NCBI RefSeq assembly: GCF_009600885.1
Contig: NZ_VCLA01000062.1
Location: 1-60,622 of the forward strand
DNA: 60,622 nucleotides
Source: Streptomyces jumonjinensis
GTDB lineage: Bacteria; Actinomycetota; Actinomycetes; Streptomycetales; Streptomycetaceae
Direction: 5' to 3'
How positions within the stretch are numbered: the stretch's first letter is position 1; each line of letters opens with the position of its first letter. Of the stretch, positions 49,465 through 59,110 are shown piece by piece. A program made the translations under genes and the position numbers. Under the pieces are notes generated by a model, which made no database searches, had not been told where the DNA came from, and was given only the letters and a program-made list of their open reading frames with translations.

Positions 49465-51078
49465 TCAGGGCGCCACCCGACCCCGCCCGGTAGCCGTCGT
49501 CCGCTCCGCCGCGCGGGTGATGTTGCGGGCCATCCCGCCGAAGACGACCGCGTGGAACGGGGAGACGCTCCACCAGTAGGCGTGCCCCAGCAGACCTCTG
49601 GGGTGGAACACCGCCCGCTGCCGGTAGCGGGTGCGCCCCTGCGCGTCGCGTTCGACGCGCAGCTCCAGCCAGGCCAGCCCCGGCAGCCGCATCTCGGCCC
49701 GCAGCCGCAGCAGCCGACCCGGTTCGATCTCCTCGACCCGCCAGAAGTCCAGCGAGTCGCCCGCCCTCAGCCGCTGGGCGTCCCGCCGCCCGCGCCGCAG
49801 CCCCACTCCCCCGGCGAACCGGTCCAGCCACCCCCGTACCGCCCAGGCCAGCGGGAAGGAGTACCAGCCGTTCTCCCCGCCGATGCCCTCGATCACCCGC
49901 CACAGCGCGTCCGGAGCGGCGTCGGCCGTCAGCTCTCTGTCGTCGGTGTACAGACTGCCGCCCGCCCAGTCGGGGTCGGTCGGCAGGGGATCGCTGGGGG
50001 CTCCGGGCAGCGCGGCGGAGGACCATCGGGTGGCGACATGCGCGTCCCTGACCCGCTGGAGGGCGAGCGAGAGCGCCTGTTCGAAGGTGAGCGGGCGGCC
50101 CGGCGGGTCGGGGACATAGCGCGCGATGTCGTGCTCGCGGCAGACCACCTCGTACCGCAGGGACTCGGTGAGCGGCCGGGCGATGGTGTGCGGCACGGGG
50201 GTGACCAGCCCGACCCAGTGGCTGGAGAGCCGTGGGGTGAGCACCGGTACGGGCACGATCAGCCGCCGGGGCAGCCCGGCCACCGCCGCGTAGCCGCGCA
50301 TCATCTCGCGGTAGGTGACGACGTCGGGGCCGCAGACGTCGAACGCGCGGTTGACGTCGTCGGGCATCGCGGCCGAGCCGACGAGATAGCGCAGCACATC
50401 CCGTACGCCGATCGGCTGAACCCGGGTCCGCACCCAGCTCGGGGTCACCATCACCGGGAGCCGCTCGGTCAGATAGCGCAGCATCTCGAAGGAGGCCGAC
50501 CCGGAGCCGATGATCACGGCTGCCCGCAGGACCGTGGCGGGTACCGGGGAGTCCAGGAAGATCCGGCCGACTTCGGCGCGGGAGCGCAGATGCGGGGAGA
50601 GGCGGTGCGGCGGGACCCCGGCGGGGGTGAGCCCGCCGAGGTAGACGATGCGCCGGACGCCCGCCCGGCGGGCCTGTTCGGCGAAGATCCGCGCGGAGTC
50701 GCGATCGGTCTCCTCGAAGCGCGAGCCGGTGCCCAGCGCGTGGACCAGGTAGTACGCGACGTCGATGCCGCGCATCGCGCCGAGGACCGAGGCGGCGTCG
50801 GTGACATCGCCCCGTACGGTCTCCACGTCCTTCGCCCAGGGGTGGTCGCGCAGCTTCCCGGGGGAGCGTGCGAGACAGCGTACGGAGTGACCTGCGGCGA
50901 GCAGTTCGGGGACCAGCCGGCCGCCGATATAGCCGCTGGCTCCGGTCACCAGACAGCTCAGCGGGGCGACCGGCCGATCCGGAACCTCCGGTTCGGCCGG
51001 TTGAACCGATTCAGCCGGTTCAGCTGGATCGACCGGTTCAGCCGGTGTCCGGCTCGCGGGTCCGTCCTCCGCCGTCAT
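49465..51078 (-). CDS. SDR-family oxidoreductase with DUF2867 domain
   Basis: This encodes about 537 residues. The ATG at 51078 follows GGGAG nine bases upstream. After a tail of PAEPVDPAEP-type repeats, the NAD(P)-binding GASGYIGGRLVPELLAAGH (about 46-65) starts an atypical SDR domain. It is followed by RIVYLGGLTP and the residues typical of the YwnB/complex I-type group. The last 170 residues match the DUF2867 domain with RAVFHPRGLLGHAYWWSVSP near the end. Such fusions are widespread in actinomycetes, but their substrate is unknown. It stands alone, with repeats on both sides. Confidence 0.88.
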   Translation of the reverse strand: MTAEDGPASRTPAEPVDPAEPAESVQPAEPEVPDRPVAPLSCLVTGASGYIGGRLVPELLAAGHSVRCLARSPGKLRDHPWAKDVETVRGDVTDAASVLGAMRGIDVAYYLVHALGTGSRFEETDRDSARIFAEQARRAGVRRIVYLGGLTPAGVPPHRLSPHLRSRAEVGRIFLDSPVPATVLRAAVIIGSGSASFEMLRYLTERLPVMVTPSWVRTRVQPIGVRDVLRYLVGSAAMPDDVNRAFDVCGPDVVTYREMMRGYAAVAGLPRRLIVPVPVLTPRLSSHWVGLVTPVPHTIARPLTESLRYEVVCREHDIARYVPDPPGRPLTFEQALSLALQRVRDAHVATRWSSAALPGAPSDPLPTDPDWAGGSLYTDDRELTADAAPDALWRVIEGIGGENGWYSFPLAWAVRGWLDRFAGGVGLRRGRRDAQRLRAGDSLDFWRVEEIEPGRLLRLRAEMRLPGLAWLELRVERDAQGRTRYRQRAVFHPRGLLGHAYWWSVSPFHAVVFGGMARNITRAAERTTATGRGRVAP

Positions 51079-51168
51079 CGTCACCAGCTCCCTTCGCCCC
51101 CATCCTCCGGGATCGCCCCGCCGCCGTCATCCCGCGCCGGCGGCCGTACGTACGGGCCCGGGCCGACG

Positions 51169-51228
51169 GCTCGCTCCGGCCCGGCCCAGCTCGCTCCGGA
51201 CCGGTCCGGTCCGCTCCGGTCCAGTCCG
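51169..51228. repeat. 20 bp tandem repeat
   Basis: Three imperfect 20-base units (GCTCGCTCCGGACCGGTCCG and variants) lie in the spacer between the SDR gene and the end of the sulfurtransferase gene. Confidence 0.7.
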
Positions 51229-51305
51229 GTCCGCGAAACCGTCCTCGGCCGGAGCGCCGCCCCGGGTGCGCGCGAGGTGCCGACAGCCGGTGAAGGGACT
51301 CGCGC

Positions 51306-52145
51306 TCAGCCCTGCCCGGGGCCCGTCGCCACCGGGCGGGCCGGGTCGCGGGACCACTCCGACCACGATCCCGCGTACAGCGCCGGGGTGAACCCGGCCA
51401 GTTCCAGTGCGACGGCCTGCTGCGCCGCCGAGACCCCTGAGCCGCAGTAGACGCCCACCTCCCCGCCCGGCTCGCCCGCCCCCAGCGCCGAGAACCGGGC
51501 CGCCAGCCGTGGCGCGGGCAGAAAACGCCCCTCCTCGTCCAGGTTCTCCGTCGTGGGGGCCGAGACCGCGCCCGGGATATGCCCGGCCACCGCGTCGATC
51601 GGCTCGACCTCCCCCCGGTAGCGCTCCCCCGCCCGGGCGTCCAGCAGCAGCCCCGAGCGGGCCAGTTCGGCCGCGGCGTCCGCGCTCAGCAGCGGCAGCG
51701 CGCCCGGCGCCGCGGTGAAGTCGCCCTCCGCCGGGTCCGGAATCGCGCTCTCCAGCGGCCCGTTCCAGGCGGCGAGCCCACCGTCCAGCACCCGTACCGC
51801 CCGGTGGCCGGTCCACCGCAGCAGCCACCAGGCGCGCGCCGCCGCCCAGCCCCGGTCCGCGTCGTAGACGACCACCGAGGAGCCGGCCGACACCCCGGCC
51901 CGGCGCATCACCGCCGCGAACATGTCCGGATCCGGCAGCGGATGGCGGCCCCCGGCCCCGGGTGTACCGGCCAGTTCGGCGTCCAGGTCGACGAAGACCG
52001 CACCGGGGATATGACCGGATTCATACTCCGGCCTGCCATGCGGCCCACCCAGCCGGTAGCGGATGTCGAGAAGTACCGGCGGATTCGATCCGGCCAGCGC
52101 ATCGGCGAGTTCGGCGGCCGAGACGATCGGTTTGACAGCGTTCAT
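51306..52145 (-). CDS. Sulfurtransferase (two-domain rhodanese, TST/MST type)
   Basis: This encodes about 279 residues. The ATG at 52145 has GAGGA eight bases upstream. The N-terminal inactive rhodanese domain starts at VLLDIRYRLGGPHGR, and the C-terminal domain carries the active-site loop YCGSGVSAAQQ, the usual CGSGVTA form, in which Cys takes up the sulfane sulfur. It moves sulfur from thiosulfate or 3-mercaptopyruvate to cyanide or thiols. Length and order fit housekeeping thiosulfate sulfurtransferases. The gene is divergent from the VOC gene. Confidence 0.94.
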   Translation of the reverse strand: MNAVKPIVSAAELADALAGSNPPVLLDIRYRLGGPHGRPEYESGHIPGAVFVDLDAELAGTPGAGGRHPLPDPDMFAAVMRRAGVSAGSSVVVYDADRGWAAARAWWLLRWTGHRAVRVLDGGLAAWNGPLESAIPDPAEGDFTAAPGALPLLSADAAAELARSGLLLDARAGERYRGEVEPIDAVAGHIPGAVSAPTTENLDEEGRFLPAPRLAARFSALGAGEPGGEVGVYCGSGVSAAQQAVALELAGFTPALYAGSWSEWSRDPARPVATGPGQG

Positions 52146-52369
52146 GAAGGTCATCCTCGCGCACCGCCCATCGCGCCGGCCCCTCTCGGCCGGATCTACA
52201 CCACGAAATGGGCGTCGTCCAGCGGGAACACGCCAAAAACGGCGCGGCCGGGGCGCGCGGAAGACCGGTGGCATGGAAGCATTCACGCGGGGCGCACGTC
52301 CTCTTCGCACGGCGGCACGCGCCCCGTCCCCCCGCACGGCCACAACGATGGTCCGAGGAGAGAGTGACG

Positions 52370-53149
52370 ATGACCGAGGCGACTCGGCGCACGCCCGGCA
52401 CGCCCTGCTGGGTGAGCTTGATGGTGCACGGCCTTGACGCGATCCAGATCTTCTACGGCGAGCTGTTCGGCTGGGAGTTCCGTCCCGGCCCCCGGCAGCT
52501 CGGCCCCTACGTACGTGCATTTCTCCATGGCAAGGAGGTCGGAGGTCTGGGGCGGCTGCCCGTCGAACGGCATCTGCCGGTCGCCTGGACGCCCTATCTC
52601 TCGACCGATGACGCGGACGCGACCACCGAGACGATCCGGTCCAGCGGCGGCACCGTGGGCGTGGGCCCGATCAATGCCTCCAACGCCTGCCGGATGGCGA
52701 TCGTGTCCGACCCCTCGGGCGCGGTCTTCGGTCTGTGGCAGCCCGCCGCGCACGGCGGGATCGCACCGCCGGGCAGCCCCGGCACCCCGGTCTGGCACGA
52801 GTTGGTGACCTTCGAGACCACGGCGATGGGCAAGTTCTACGAGACGGTCTTCGGCTATCAGGTGGAGACGGTGAAGAACGGGGACTTCGGCGGAACGGAC
52901 CGGTCCTCGCTGCGCCTGGACGGGCAGGCGGTGGCCGAACTGCACGGCGTGGGCCGTGCGCTGCCGCCCGATCGGGGCCCGCACTGGATGACGTACTTCG
53001 AGGTGGCGGACGCGGACGAGGCCGCGCAACGGGTGACCGCGCTGGGCGGCCGGGTGCTGCGACCGCCCTCCGACGGACCGCGCGGGCGGGTCGCGACGGT
53101 GGCGGACCCGGAAGGCGGTGTTTTCACGGTCATACGGTCGAACCTCTGA
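52370..53149 (+). CDS. VOC (glyoxalase/bleomycin-resistance) family protein, two domains
   Basis: This encodes 259 residues; GAGGAG lies nine bases before the ATG at 52370. Two tandem VOC modules are visible: SLMVHGLDAIQIFYGELFGW with YLSTDDADATTETIRSSGG, and VWHELVTFETTAMGKFYETV with YFEVADADEAAQRVTALGG. It may bind a metal and an amphipathic ligand, but the metal-ligand pattern is partial (H for the first, E in AELHG). Many streptomycete copies are of unknown function. Its 3' end leads into a 22 bp repeat array. Confidence 0.9.
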   Translation: MTEATRRTPGTPCWVSLMVHGLDAIQIFYGELFGWEFRPGPRQLGPYVRAFLHGKEVGGLGRLPVERHLPVAWTPYLSTDDADATTETIRSSGGTVGVGPINASNACRMAIVSDPSGAVFGLWQPAAHGGIAPPGSPGTPVWHELVTFETTAMGKFYETVFGYQVETVKNGDFGGTDRSSLRLDGQAVAELHGVGRALPPDRGPHWMTYFEVADADEAAQRVTALGGRVLRPPSDGPRGRVATVADPEGGVFTVIRSNL

Positions 53150-53157
53150 CGCGACAC

Positions 53158-53289
53158 ACTGTTGAATACCTGAGGCGATACGGCCGGTTCCGTGAGGCGG
53201 TACGGCCGAATCCTCGACGCTCCACGGCCGAATCCCTGAAGCGATACGGCCGAATCCTCGGCGCTATACCGCCGAGCCCCTGACGCCGC
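53158..53289. repeat. Tandem array of 22 bp units between the VOC and thymidine kinase genes
   Basis: Six units of 22 bases, consensus ACGGCCGAATCCTCGACGCT plus CC, begin about eight bases after the VOC stop and run into the 3' end of tdk. The middle units differ by only a few bases. The last one is used as C-terminal codons of tdk. Confidence 0.9.
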
Positions 53290-53932
53290 CGGCGTCGACG
53301 GGGAGCACATCCGGGGAGAGGGCCGCCGCCCGCGCGCTGGCGGCGGTCATCCGCCGCCGGTGGTGGCGGCGGCAGAGGACCTCGTAGCCGATGTCGCTGC
53401 TCGCGTCGACATCGCCGACGACGACCTGGGCGCCTTCGACGACCATCCTGCCGCCGACCGTACGGGCGTTATGCGTGGCCCGTGCGCCGCACCAGCAGAG
53501 GGCCTCGACCTGGAGCACCTCGATCCGGTCGGCGAGCTCCACCAGCCGCTGGGAACCGGGGAAGAGCTTGGAGCGGAAGTCGGTGGTGATGCCGAAGGCG
53601 AAGACGTCGAGTTCGAGATCGTCCACGACCCGGGCGAGCTGGTCTATCTGCTCGGGGGCGAGGAACTGCGCTTCATCGGCTATGACGTAGTCACAGCGAC
53701 CGCCCTGGGAGAGGGTCTCGACGAGATGGGCGTAGAGATCGAACCCCTCGGCGGCCTCGACGGCGTCGGTGACCAGACCGAGCCGTGAGGAAAGCTTTCC
53801 CTCACCCGCGCGGTCGTCCCGGGTGAAGATCATGCCCTGGAGCCCGCGGGCGGACCGATTGTGTTCGATCTGAAGAGCGAGGGTGCTCTTTCCGCAGTCC
53901 ATGGTTCCGGAGAAGAACACCAGCTCGGGCAT
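53264..53932 (-). CDS. tdk: Thymidine kinase
   Basis: This encodes 222 residues. Walker A is GTMDCGKST (9-17), the general-base strand is VIADEAQFL with E87, and the thymidine-contacting lasso is present. The zinc site has CWCGA and the terminal CRRHH. It phosphorylates thymidine to dTMP in the salvage pathway. It is full-length; the C-terminal 30 residues are Ala/Asp/Pro-rich and coded partly by the 22 bp repeat array. It is on the same strand as the alkaline phosphatase-type gene upstream. Confidence 0.95.
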   Translation of the reverse strand: MPELVFFSGTMDCGKSTLALQIEHNRSARGLQGMIFTRDDRAGEGKLSSRLGLVTDAVEAAEGFDLYAHLVETLSQGGRCDYVIADEAQFLAPEQIDQLARVVDDLELDVFAFGITTDFRSKLFPGSQRLVELADRIEVLQVEALCWCGARATHNARTVGGRMVVEGAQVVVGDVDASSDIGYEVLCRRHHRRRMTAASARAAALSPDVLPVDAGGVRGSAV

Positions 53933-53975
53933 GGGAGGTTGAGACCCTTTCGGTTCTGGGGCGTCGGGGCGGTCG

Positions 53976-54034
53976 TGTCAAGGAGGATCGGGGAAGATCG
54001 GCGAGGATCAGGGAGGATCGATCAGGGACGGCGG
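53976..54034. repeat. Imperfect AGGATC repeats
   Basis: Four to five copies of AGGATC/AAGATC with GGG spacers lie between tdk and the phosphatase gene. They are degenerate and a function is not evident. Confidence 0.5.
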
Positions 54035-54067
54035 GCCGCTCGGGCGGCAGAGGTCAGGACCCAGAGG

Positions 54068-55270
54068 TCAGGACCGCACTTCCAGGAGCGGCACCAACTG
54101 CTCGGCAGCGGTCATGGAGCCATGGAGTCCGACCATCCTGGACTCGTTCGGCTCACTGACGGAAGCGGTGATCGCCACATCGTCACAGGCGGCGGCGACC
54201 ACATCGCCGATGCGGCCGGTGACCCGCTCGTCGACGGCGGGGCCGAACCAGCCCGCCTCGATCGCCTCCGCCCGGCTCGCGACCCAGAAGCGGTCGCCGA
54301 GCACCTCGCGCCAGACGGTGAGCACATCGGCTTCGGCGCCCGGGACGGCGTACACATGCCGTGCCCGGCCCTCGCCGCCCAGCAGGGCGACTCCGGCGCG
54401 CAGCGCCCAGTCCTCGTCGAAGTCGATCCGGGAATCGTCGTCGAACGGGATGTCGATCATGCCGTGGTCGGCGGTGATGTAGAGGGCGGTACGCGGCGGA
54501 AGCTGCTCGGCGAGACGCTGGGCCAGCCGGTCGACGTACATCAGCTGACCGCGCCAGGCGTCGGAGTCGACGCCGAAGCGATGACCCTTGCCGTCGACCT
54601 CGCTGTAGTACGTGTAGACGAGAGAGCGATCGCCCGCGGCGAGCTGCCCGGCCGCGAGGTCCATGCGCTCCTCACCGCTGAGCCGCCCGTGGAACGCTCC
54701 GCCGCTCAGGGCGACCCTGGTGAGCGGAGTGGTCTCGAACACCGGGGAGGACACCTGGGCGGTGTGCACTCCGGCCTCGTGGGCGAGCTGGAAGACGGTG
54801 GGGTACGGCTGCCAGATCCGCGGCTCGGTGTACGGCTTCCAGCGGAGCTGGTTCATCAGCTCACCGGTGCCGGGGTCACGGACGGTGTAGCCGGGCAGTC
54901 CGTGCAGACCGGGGGCCAGCCCGGTGCCGACCGAGGCGAGGGAGGTGGCGGTGGTGGCGGGGAAGCCCGCGGTGACGGGCCGGCCGGCGCCGCCGAGCGA
55001 GGTGGGGAGCAGCGAGGTGAGATACGGCGCTTCGTCCGGATGGTTACGGATCTGCTCCCAGCCCAGCCCGTCGATCAGGAAGACGCAGTTGCGATCGGCG
55101 GGAGTGAGCTCGGGGATGAGCGGGGCGAAGCCCGGGACGCCCTGTCCCGCGACGAGGGTCGGCAGCAGATCGGCGAGCGAGCCACGGCCGTACGCGGGTA
55201 CGGGGGCGGTGCCGATCGAGAGCGGTACGGGGTCGTCCGGCCAGAGCGCGGGTGCCGCGGGCTGGACCAT
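54068..55270 (-). CDS. Alkaline phosphatase-superfamily (nucleotide pyrophosphatase-type) protein
   Basis: This encodes 400 residues. CVFLIDGLGWEQIRNHP carries the first metal ligand Asp, FPATTATSLASVGTGLAPG holds the Thr nucleophile, and YITADHGMIDIP supplies the D-H of the second metal site. It hydrolyses phosphodiester or pyrophosphate bonds; its substrate is unknown. There is no signal peptide, so it is cytoplasmic. The ATG overlaps the stop of the DUF5998 gene by one base (TGATG), so these two are one transcriptional unit. Confidence 0.92.
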   Translation of the reverse strand: MVQPAAPALWPDDPVPLSIGTAPVPAYGRGSLADLLPTLVAGQGVPGFAPLIPELTPADRNCVFLIDGLGWEQIRNHPDEAPYLTSLLPTSLGGAGRPVTAGFPATTATSLASVGTGLAPGLHGLPGYTVRDPGTGELMNQLRWKPYTEPRIWQPYPTVFQLAHEAGVHTAQVSSPVFETTPLTRVALSGGAFHGRLSGEERMDLAAGQLAAGDRSLVYTYYSEVDGKGHRFGVDSDAWRGQLMYVDRLAQRLAEQLPPRTALYITADHGMIDIPFDDDSRIDFDEDWALRAGVALLGGEGRARHVYAVPGAEADVLTVWREVLGDRFWVASRAEAIEAGWFGPAVDERVTGRIGDVVAAACDDVAITASVSEPNESRMVGLHGSMTAAEQLVPLLEVRS

Positions 55271-55863
55271 CAGCGGGCGGTGCCGGTGGCCGCGGTCGCC
55301 TCGGAGAGCGCCTGGGCGAAGGCGAGGGTCTGGCGGACGGTGTCCGGGCCGTCTCCGGCCTCGCTGACCCGGAGGCTGAGGTCGTCGGCGGTGGAGTTGC
55401 CGGTGTAGCCGTGGTCGGCCTCGCAGTTGGGGTCGCCGCAGGCGGCGGGCTCCAGGTCGAGACGGGAGACGGCTCCCCAGCCGATGGTGAGCACGACCTC
55501 GCGGGGCAGGGTGCCGGGGGTGTACGACTCCGGGTTGGCCACGACCCGGCTGACGACCACGGAGGAGATCCGGTCGAGCTTGACCGACTCGGTGGAGGTC
55601 GTGGCGTAAGGCGTGGGGGAGCTGGAGTCGGCGGTCTGCTCATCGGTGTGGCTGACGATGAAGCGGTTGGCGGTGAGAACCAGAACGGTGACATGACGAC
55701 GCACCTCATTGGCGTCGAAGGTGGTCTCCTGGTGCACCAGGTACGAGGCGATGGGCTCGCCGCCGACAGCGGCCTCCACCGCCTCTGCCACGAGAGCCGG
55801 GTAGTAGCCGCTGCGCTCGATCGCCGCTCGCAGCCCCTGGGTCGTCGTACCGGTCTTCGCCAT
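55270..55863 (-). CDS. DUF5998-family protein
   Basis: This encodes about 197 residues. The ATG at 55863 is used, with AGGA eight bases upstream; ATG 55872 is possible. It starts MAKTGTTTQGLRAAIERSGY and includes ASYLVHQETTFDANEVRRHV, LVLTANRFIVSHTDEQ and CGDPNCEADHGYTG, where Cys and His could bind metal. This is a conserved actinomycete protein of unknown function, commonly found next to the alkaline phosphatase-type gene. No enzyme motif is seen. Confidence 0.8.
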   Translation of the reverse strand: MAKTGTTTQGLRAAIERSGYYPALVAEAVEAAVGGEPIASYLVHQETTFDANEVRRHVTVLVLTANRFIVSHTDEQTADSSSPTPYATTSTESVKLDRISSVVVSRVVANPESYTPGTLPREVVLTIGWGAVSRLDLEPAACGDPNCEADHGYTGNSTADDLSLRVSEAGDGPDTVRQTLAFAQALSEATAATGTAR

Positions 55864-55909
55864 GCGGTCCATCCTACGGGGCCCGGGCGGTGCCGAGCGC
55901 TCAGTCGGT

Positions 55910-58900
55910 TCAGTAGCTGGGCAGACGGCGCGGCCCCAGGTCGGTGAAGGTGGCGGGAGGCGCGAGCCGGACGGACGCGCCGAGCACGGAGAGTCCCCGC
56001 TGTGCCACGACAACGGGTTCCAGACTGATTCCCACCACCTCCGGATGATCGTCGACCAGGCGTGATACCCGCAGCAGCAGTTCTTCGAGCGCGGGGGTGT
56101 CGACGGGGGCGGAGCCGCGCCAGCCGAAGAGCAGGGGGGCGGTGCGGATGGTTCTGATGAGCTCGGCGGCGTCGCGGTCGGTGGCGGGCACCAGCCGGTG
56201 GGAGGTGTCGCCGAGCAGCTCGGAGGCGGCTCCGGCGAGCCCGAAGGAGAGGACCGCGCCCACCGCGGGGTCGATGACGGCGCGGACGACGGTGTCCACG
56301 CCCCGGGGCGCCATGGACTGGACGACGAGCCGCAGCTCGACGGGTCTGCCGAGCAGCTCGGTGATCTCGCGGTAGGCCAGGCGCAGCTGCTCCTCGTTGG
56401 CGAGATCGAGGCGTACGCCGCCGAGGTCGGCGCGGTGGCGCAGATGGGGGGCGGTGGTCTTGAGTGCGACGGGGTAGCCGAGCCGGGCGGCGGCTTCGGC
56501 GGCCTCGTCGGGGCCGGGCGCGGGGAGGGTCGGCCGCACCTGGATCCCGTAGCGGGCGAGCAGCCCATGCGCCTCGTCGGCGGGGAGGGTGCCGCCGCCG
56601 CCCGCTCCGAGCAGCCGCTCGATCCGGGCCGCCGCGCCGCTCTCGTCGATGTCGTCGTACGCGGGCACCTTGCCGGGCTCGGCGGCGTCCCGCCGCCATC
56701 GGGCGTAGGCCACGGCCTGGGAGAGGGCCCGCACCGCGCGCTCGGCGGCGGGGTACGCGGGAATCCGCCGCCGCGCCCGCGCGGGGTCCTCGCCGGGCGC
56801 AGGAACGGGCACAGGCGCGGGCGCGGGCGCGTCCGCGCTGGAGGCTCCGGGGGTGCCGGGACCATCGGGGCCAGGGGTGCCGGAGTCGCCGGGAGTGCCT
56901 GGGGTGCCGGGATCATCGGCGCTCGTGATGCCGGAGTCGCCGGGAGTGCCTGGGCCGGACCCCGGTTCGCCGAGAGCATCGGGGGCGTTCGCGGGGGTGC
57001 CGGAGGCGTTCGCGGGGGTCCGGGGAGCGGCGTCCGGCTCAGGGCGGGACCGGGACCGGGGCCGGAGAGCGATCCCCTCCCCGCCCGCGCCCCGCGCCGC
57101 CGCGAGCACGTCCGCCAGCCCGTCCAGCTCCACATGGACCACCGCCACCGGCTTCGCCGGGGCCGAGGCCGCCGCCTCCCGCAGCGTCTCCGCCAGGACC
57201 TCGCTGTACCCCGGCTCGGTCTCCCCGCTCTCCCCCACCCAGGGGATCGCCGTCACCACCACGGCGTCACAGCCGTCGTCCGCCAGCGCCTGGCAGAGCG
57301 CCGCCCGGAAGTCCGCCGGGGCGGCCTCCGTCGTCAGATCCAGCGGCGGCAGCGGTCGCAGCCCCTCCGTCAGACAGGCGTCATAGGTCAGCAGCCCGAG
57401 CGACTCGGAGTTGCCGAGGATCGCCACCCGGGGGCCCGCGGGCAGCGGCTGCCCCGCGAGCAGCAGACCCACGTCGACGAGCTCGGTGACGGTGTCGACC
57501 CGGATCACGCCCGCCTGCCGCAGCAGCGCCCCCACCGCGGCGTCGGGGATCCGGGTCACGGGCACCGCGTGCCCCGGCGGCTCGCTCCCGCTGTGTCTGG
57601 CCCCCTTGACCACCACGACCGGCTTCACCGCCGCCGTACGCCGCGCGAGCCGGGTGAACTTCCGCGGATTCCCGATCGACTCCAGATAGAGCAGGACGAC
57701 ATCGGTGTCGGGGTCGTCGTACCAGTACTGGAGGAAGTCGTTGCCGGAGACGTCCGCGCGGTTCCCCGACGAGATGAACGTCGACAGCCCCGCGCCTCTG
57801 CGGTCCAGCCCGGAGAGCAGGGCGATCCCGATCGCCCCGGACTGGGTGAAGAGCCCGATCCGGCCGGGCGCGGGCACCCTGGGCGCGAGCGACGCGTTGA
57901 GCCGTACGGACTCGGCGGTGCTGATGATCCCGAAGGCGTTGGGGCCGATGATCCGCATCCCGTACGAGCGGGCCAGGCGCACCAGCTCGCGCTGGCGGCG
58001 GCGGCCCTCGGCCCCGCTCTCCGCGTATCCGGCCGAGAGCACCACCAGACCGCGGACCCCGTTCTCCCCGCAGTCGGTCACCACCTCCGGCACCCGCTCC
58101 GCCGGAACCGTGACGATCGCGAGATCCACCGGCTCTCCCGTCACCGCGACGATCTCGCCGACGGAGCGGAAGGCGGGCACCCCCTCCACCTCGCGCCGGT
58201 CGGCGGGGAAGGCCCGGTTCACCCCGTAGACACGGCCGGTGTATCCGGCGGCGAGGAGATTGCGCAGCAGGGAACGGCCGACCCCGGCGGGGGCCCGCCC
58301 GGTGCCGACGACCGCGACGGAGCCCGGGGCGAGCAGCCGCTGCACGGAGCGGGCCTCCGCCCGCTGCTCACGGGCGCGCTGCACGGCGAGCGACTTCTCG
58401 GTCGGCTCCAGGTCGAGGGTCAGATGGACGGAGCCGTCCTCGAAGCTGCGCTTCTGGGTGTAGCCGGCATCCCGGAACACCTTGATCATCTTGTTGTTCG
58501 CGGGCAGCACCTCCGCCGCGAACCGCCGGATCCCGCGCTCCCGGGCGACCGCGGCGATGTGTTCGAGCAGGGTGGAGGCGACCCCGCGCCCCTGATGCGC
58601 GTCCTGGACGAGAAAGGCGACCTCCGCCTCGTCGGCGGGGGCGGCGGCGGGGCGGCCCAGCGCGTCGATCCGGTCGTAGCGGACGGTGGCGATGAACTCT
58701 CCGCCCACCGTGACGGCGAGCCCGACGCGGTCCACATAGTCGTGGTGGGTGAAGCGGTGGACGTCCTTCGCGGAGAGATGGGGGTAGGGCGCGAAGAAGC
58801 GGTAGTACTTCGACTCGTCCGAGACCTGCTCATAGAAGCTGACCAGGCGCTCGGCGTCCTCGGTGGTGATGGGCCTGATGCGCGCGGTGCCCCCGTCACG

Positions 58901-58957
58901 CAGCACCACGTCCGCTTCCCAGTGATCGGGGTAGTCGTGCTCCGGCGGGGTCTGCAT
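55910..58957 (-). CDS. GNAT acetyltransferase fused to an acyl-CoA synthetase (NDP-forming)-like protein
   Basis: This encodes about 1015 residues. The N-terminal GNAT domain (about 10-185) has the acetyl-CoA loop QDAHQGRGVASTLLEH. The following CoA-binding domain is marked by VAVVGTGRAPAGVGRSLLRN, and GLFTQSGAIGIALLSG marks the second subdomain. The C-terminal ATP-grasp-like part has YPVALKTTAPHLRHRADLGG. This is the Pat-type protein acetyltransferase architecture that acetylates acyl-CoA synthetases, with ligase-like domains probably used as sensors. Between the domains lies a long Gly/Pro/Thr collagen-like repeat (GTPGDSGTPG). The start is ATG 58957; no strong ribosome site precedes it, and an upstream in-frame start is possible. 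Confidence 0.9.
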   Translation of the reverse strand: MQTPPEHDYPDHWEADVVLRDGGTARIRPITTEDAERLVSFYEQVSDESKYYRFFAPYPHLSAKDVHRFTHHDYVDRVGLAVTVGGEFIATVRYDRIDALGRPAAAPADEAEVAFLVQDAHQGRGVASTLLEHIAAVARERGIRRFAAEVLPANNKMIKVFRDAGYTQKRSFEDGSVHLTLDLEPTEKSLAVQRAREQRAEARSVQRLLAPGSVAVVGTGRAPAGVGRSLLRNLLAAGYTGRVYGVNRAFPADRREVEGVPAFRSVGEIVAVTGEPVDLAIVTVPAERVPEVVTDCGENGVRGLVVLSAGYAESGAEGRRRQRELVRLARSYGMRIIGPNAFGIISTAESVRLNASLAPRVPAPGRIGLFTQSGAIGIALLSGLDRRGAGLSTFISSGNRADVSGNDFLQYWYDDPDTDVVLLYLESIGNPRKFTRLARRTAAVKPVVVVKGARHSGSEPPGHAVPVTRIPDAAVGALLRQAGVIRVDTVTELVDVGLLLAGQPLPAGPRVAILGNSESLGLLTYDACLTEGLRPLPPLDLTTEAAPADFRAALCQALADDGCDAVVVTAIPWVGESGETEPGYSEVLAETLREAAASAPAKPVAVVHVELDGLADVLAAARGAGGEGIALRPRSRSRPEPDAAPRTPANASGTPANAPDALGEPGSGPGTPGDSGITSADDPGTPGTPGDSGTPGPDGPGTPGASSADAPAPAPVPVPAPGEDPARARRRIPAYPAAERAVRALSQAVAYARWRRDAAEPGKVPAYDDIDESGAAARIERLLGAGGGGTLPADEAHGLLARYGIQVRPTLPAPGPDEAAEAAARLGYPVALKTTAPHLRHRADLGGVRLDLANEEQLRLAYREITELLGRPVELRLVVQSMAPRGVDTVVRAVIDPAVGAVLSFGLAGAASELLGDTSHRLVPATDRDAAELIRTIRTAPLLFGWRGSAPVDTPALEELLLRVSRLVDDHPEVVGISLEPVVVAQRGLSVLGASVRLAPPATFTDLGPRRLPSY

Positions 58958-59110
58958 GGCGAAAGCGTACGGCGCTCCGATGCTTCGCGGGGGGCCTGTG
59001 GACAACGGTGCCGGGCGGCCCTCACAGGGAGGCCGGGCGGCCCCCGCGGGGAAGGCCGGGGAGCTCCTGCGGGCAAGGACGGTCGGCGCTGCCGTCCCGT
59101 ACCATGGGAC

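Noticed and set aside
51306..52520. A longer N-terminus on the sulfurtransferase
   Set aside because: The added residues are Arg/Ser-rich and overlap the divergent promoter of the VOC gene; ATG 52145 has GAGGA at the right spacing.
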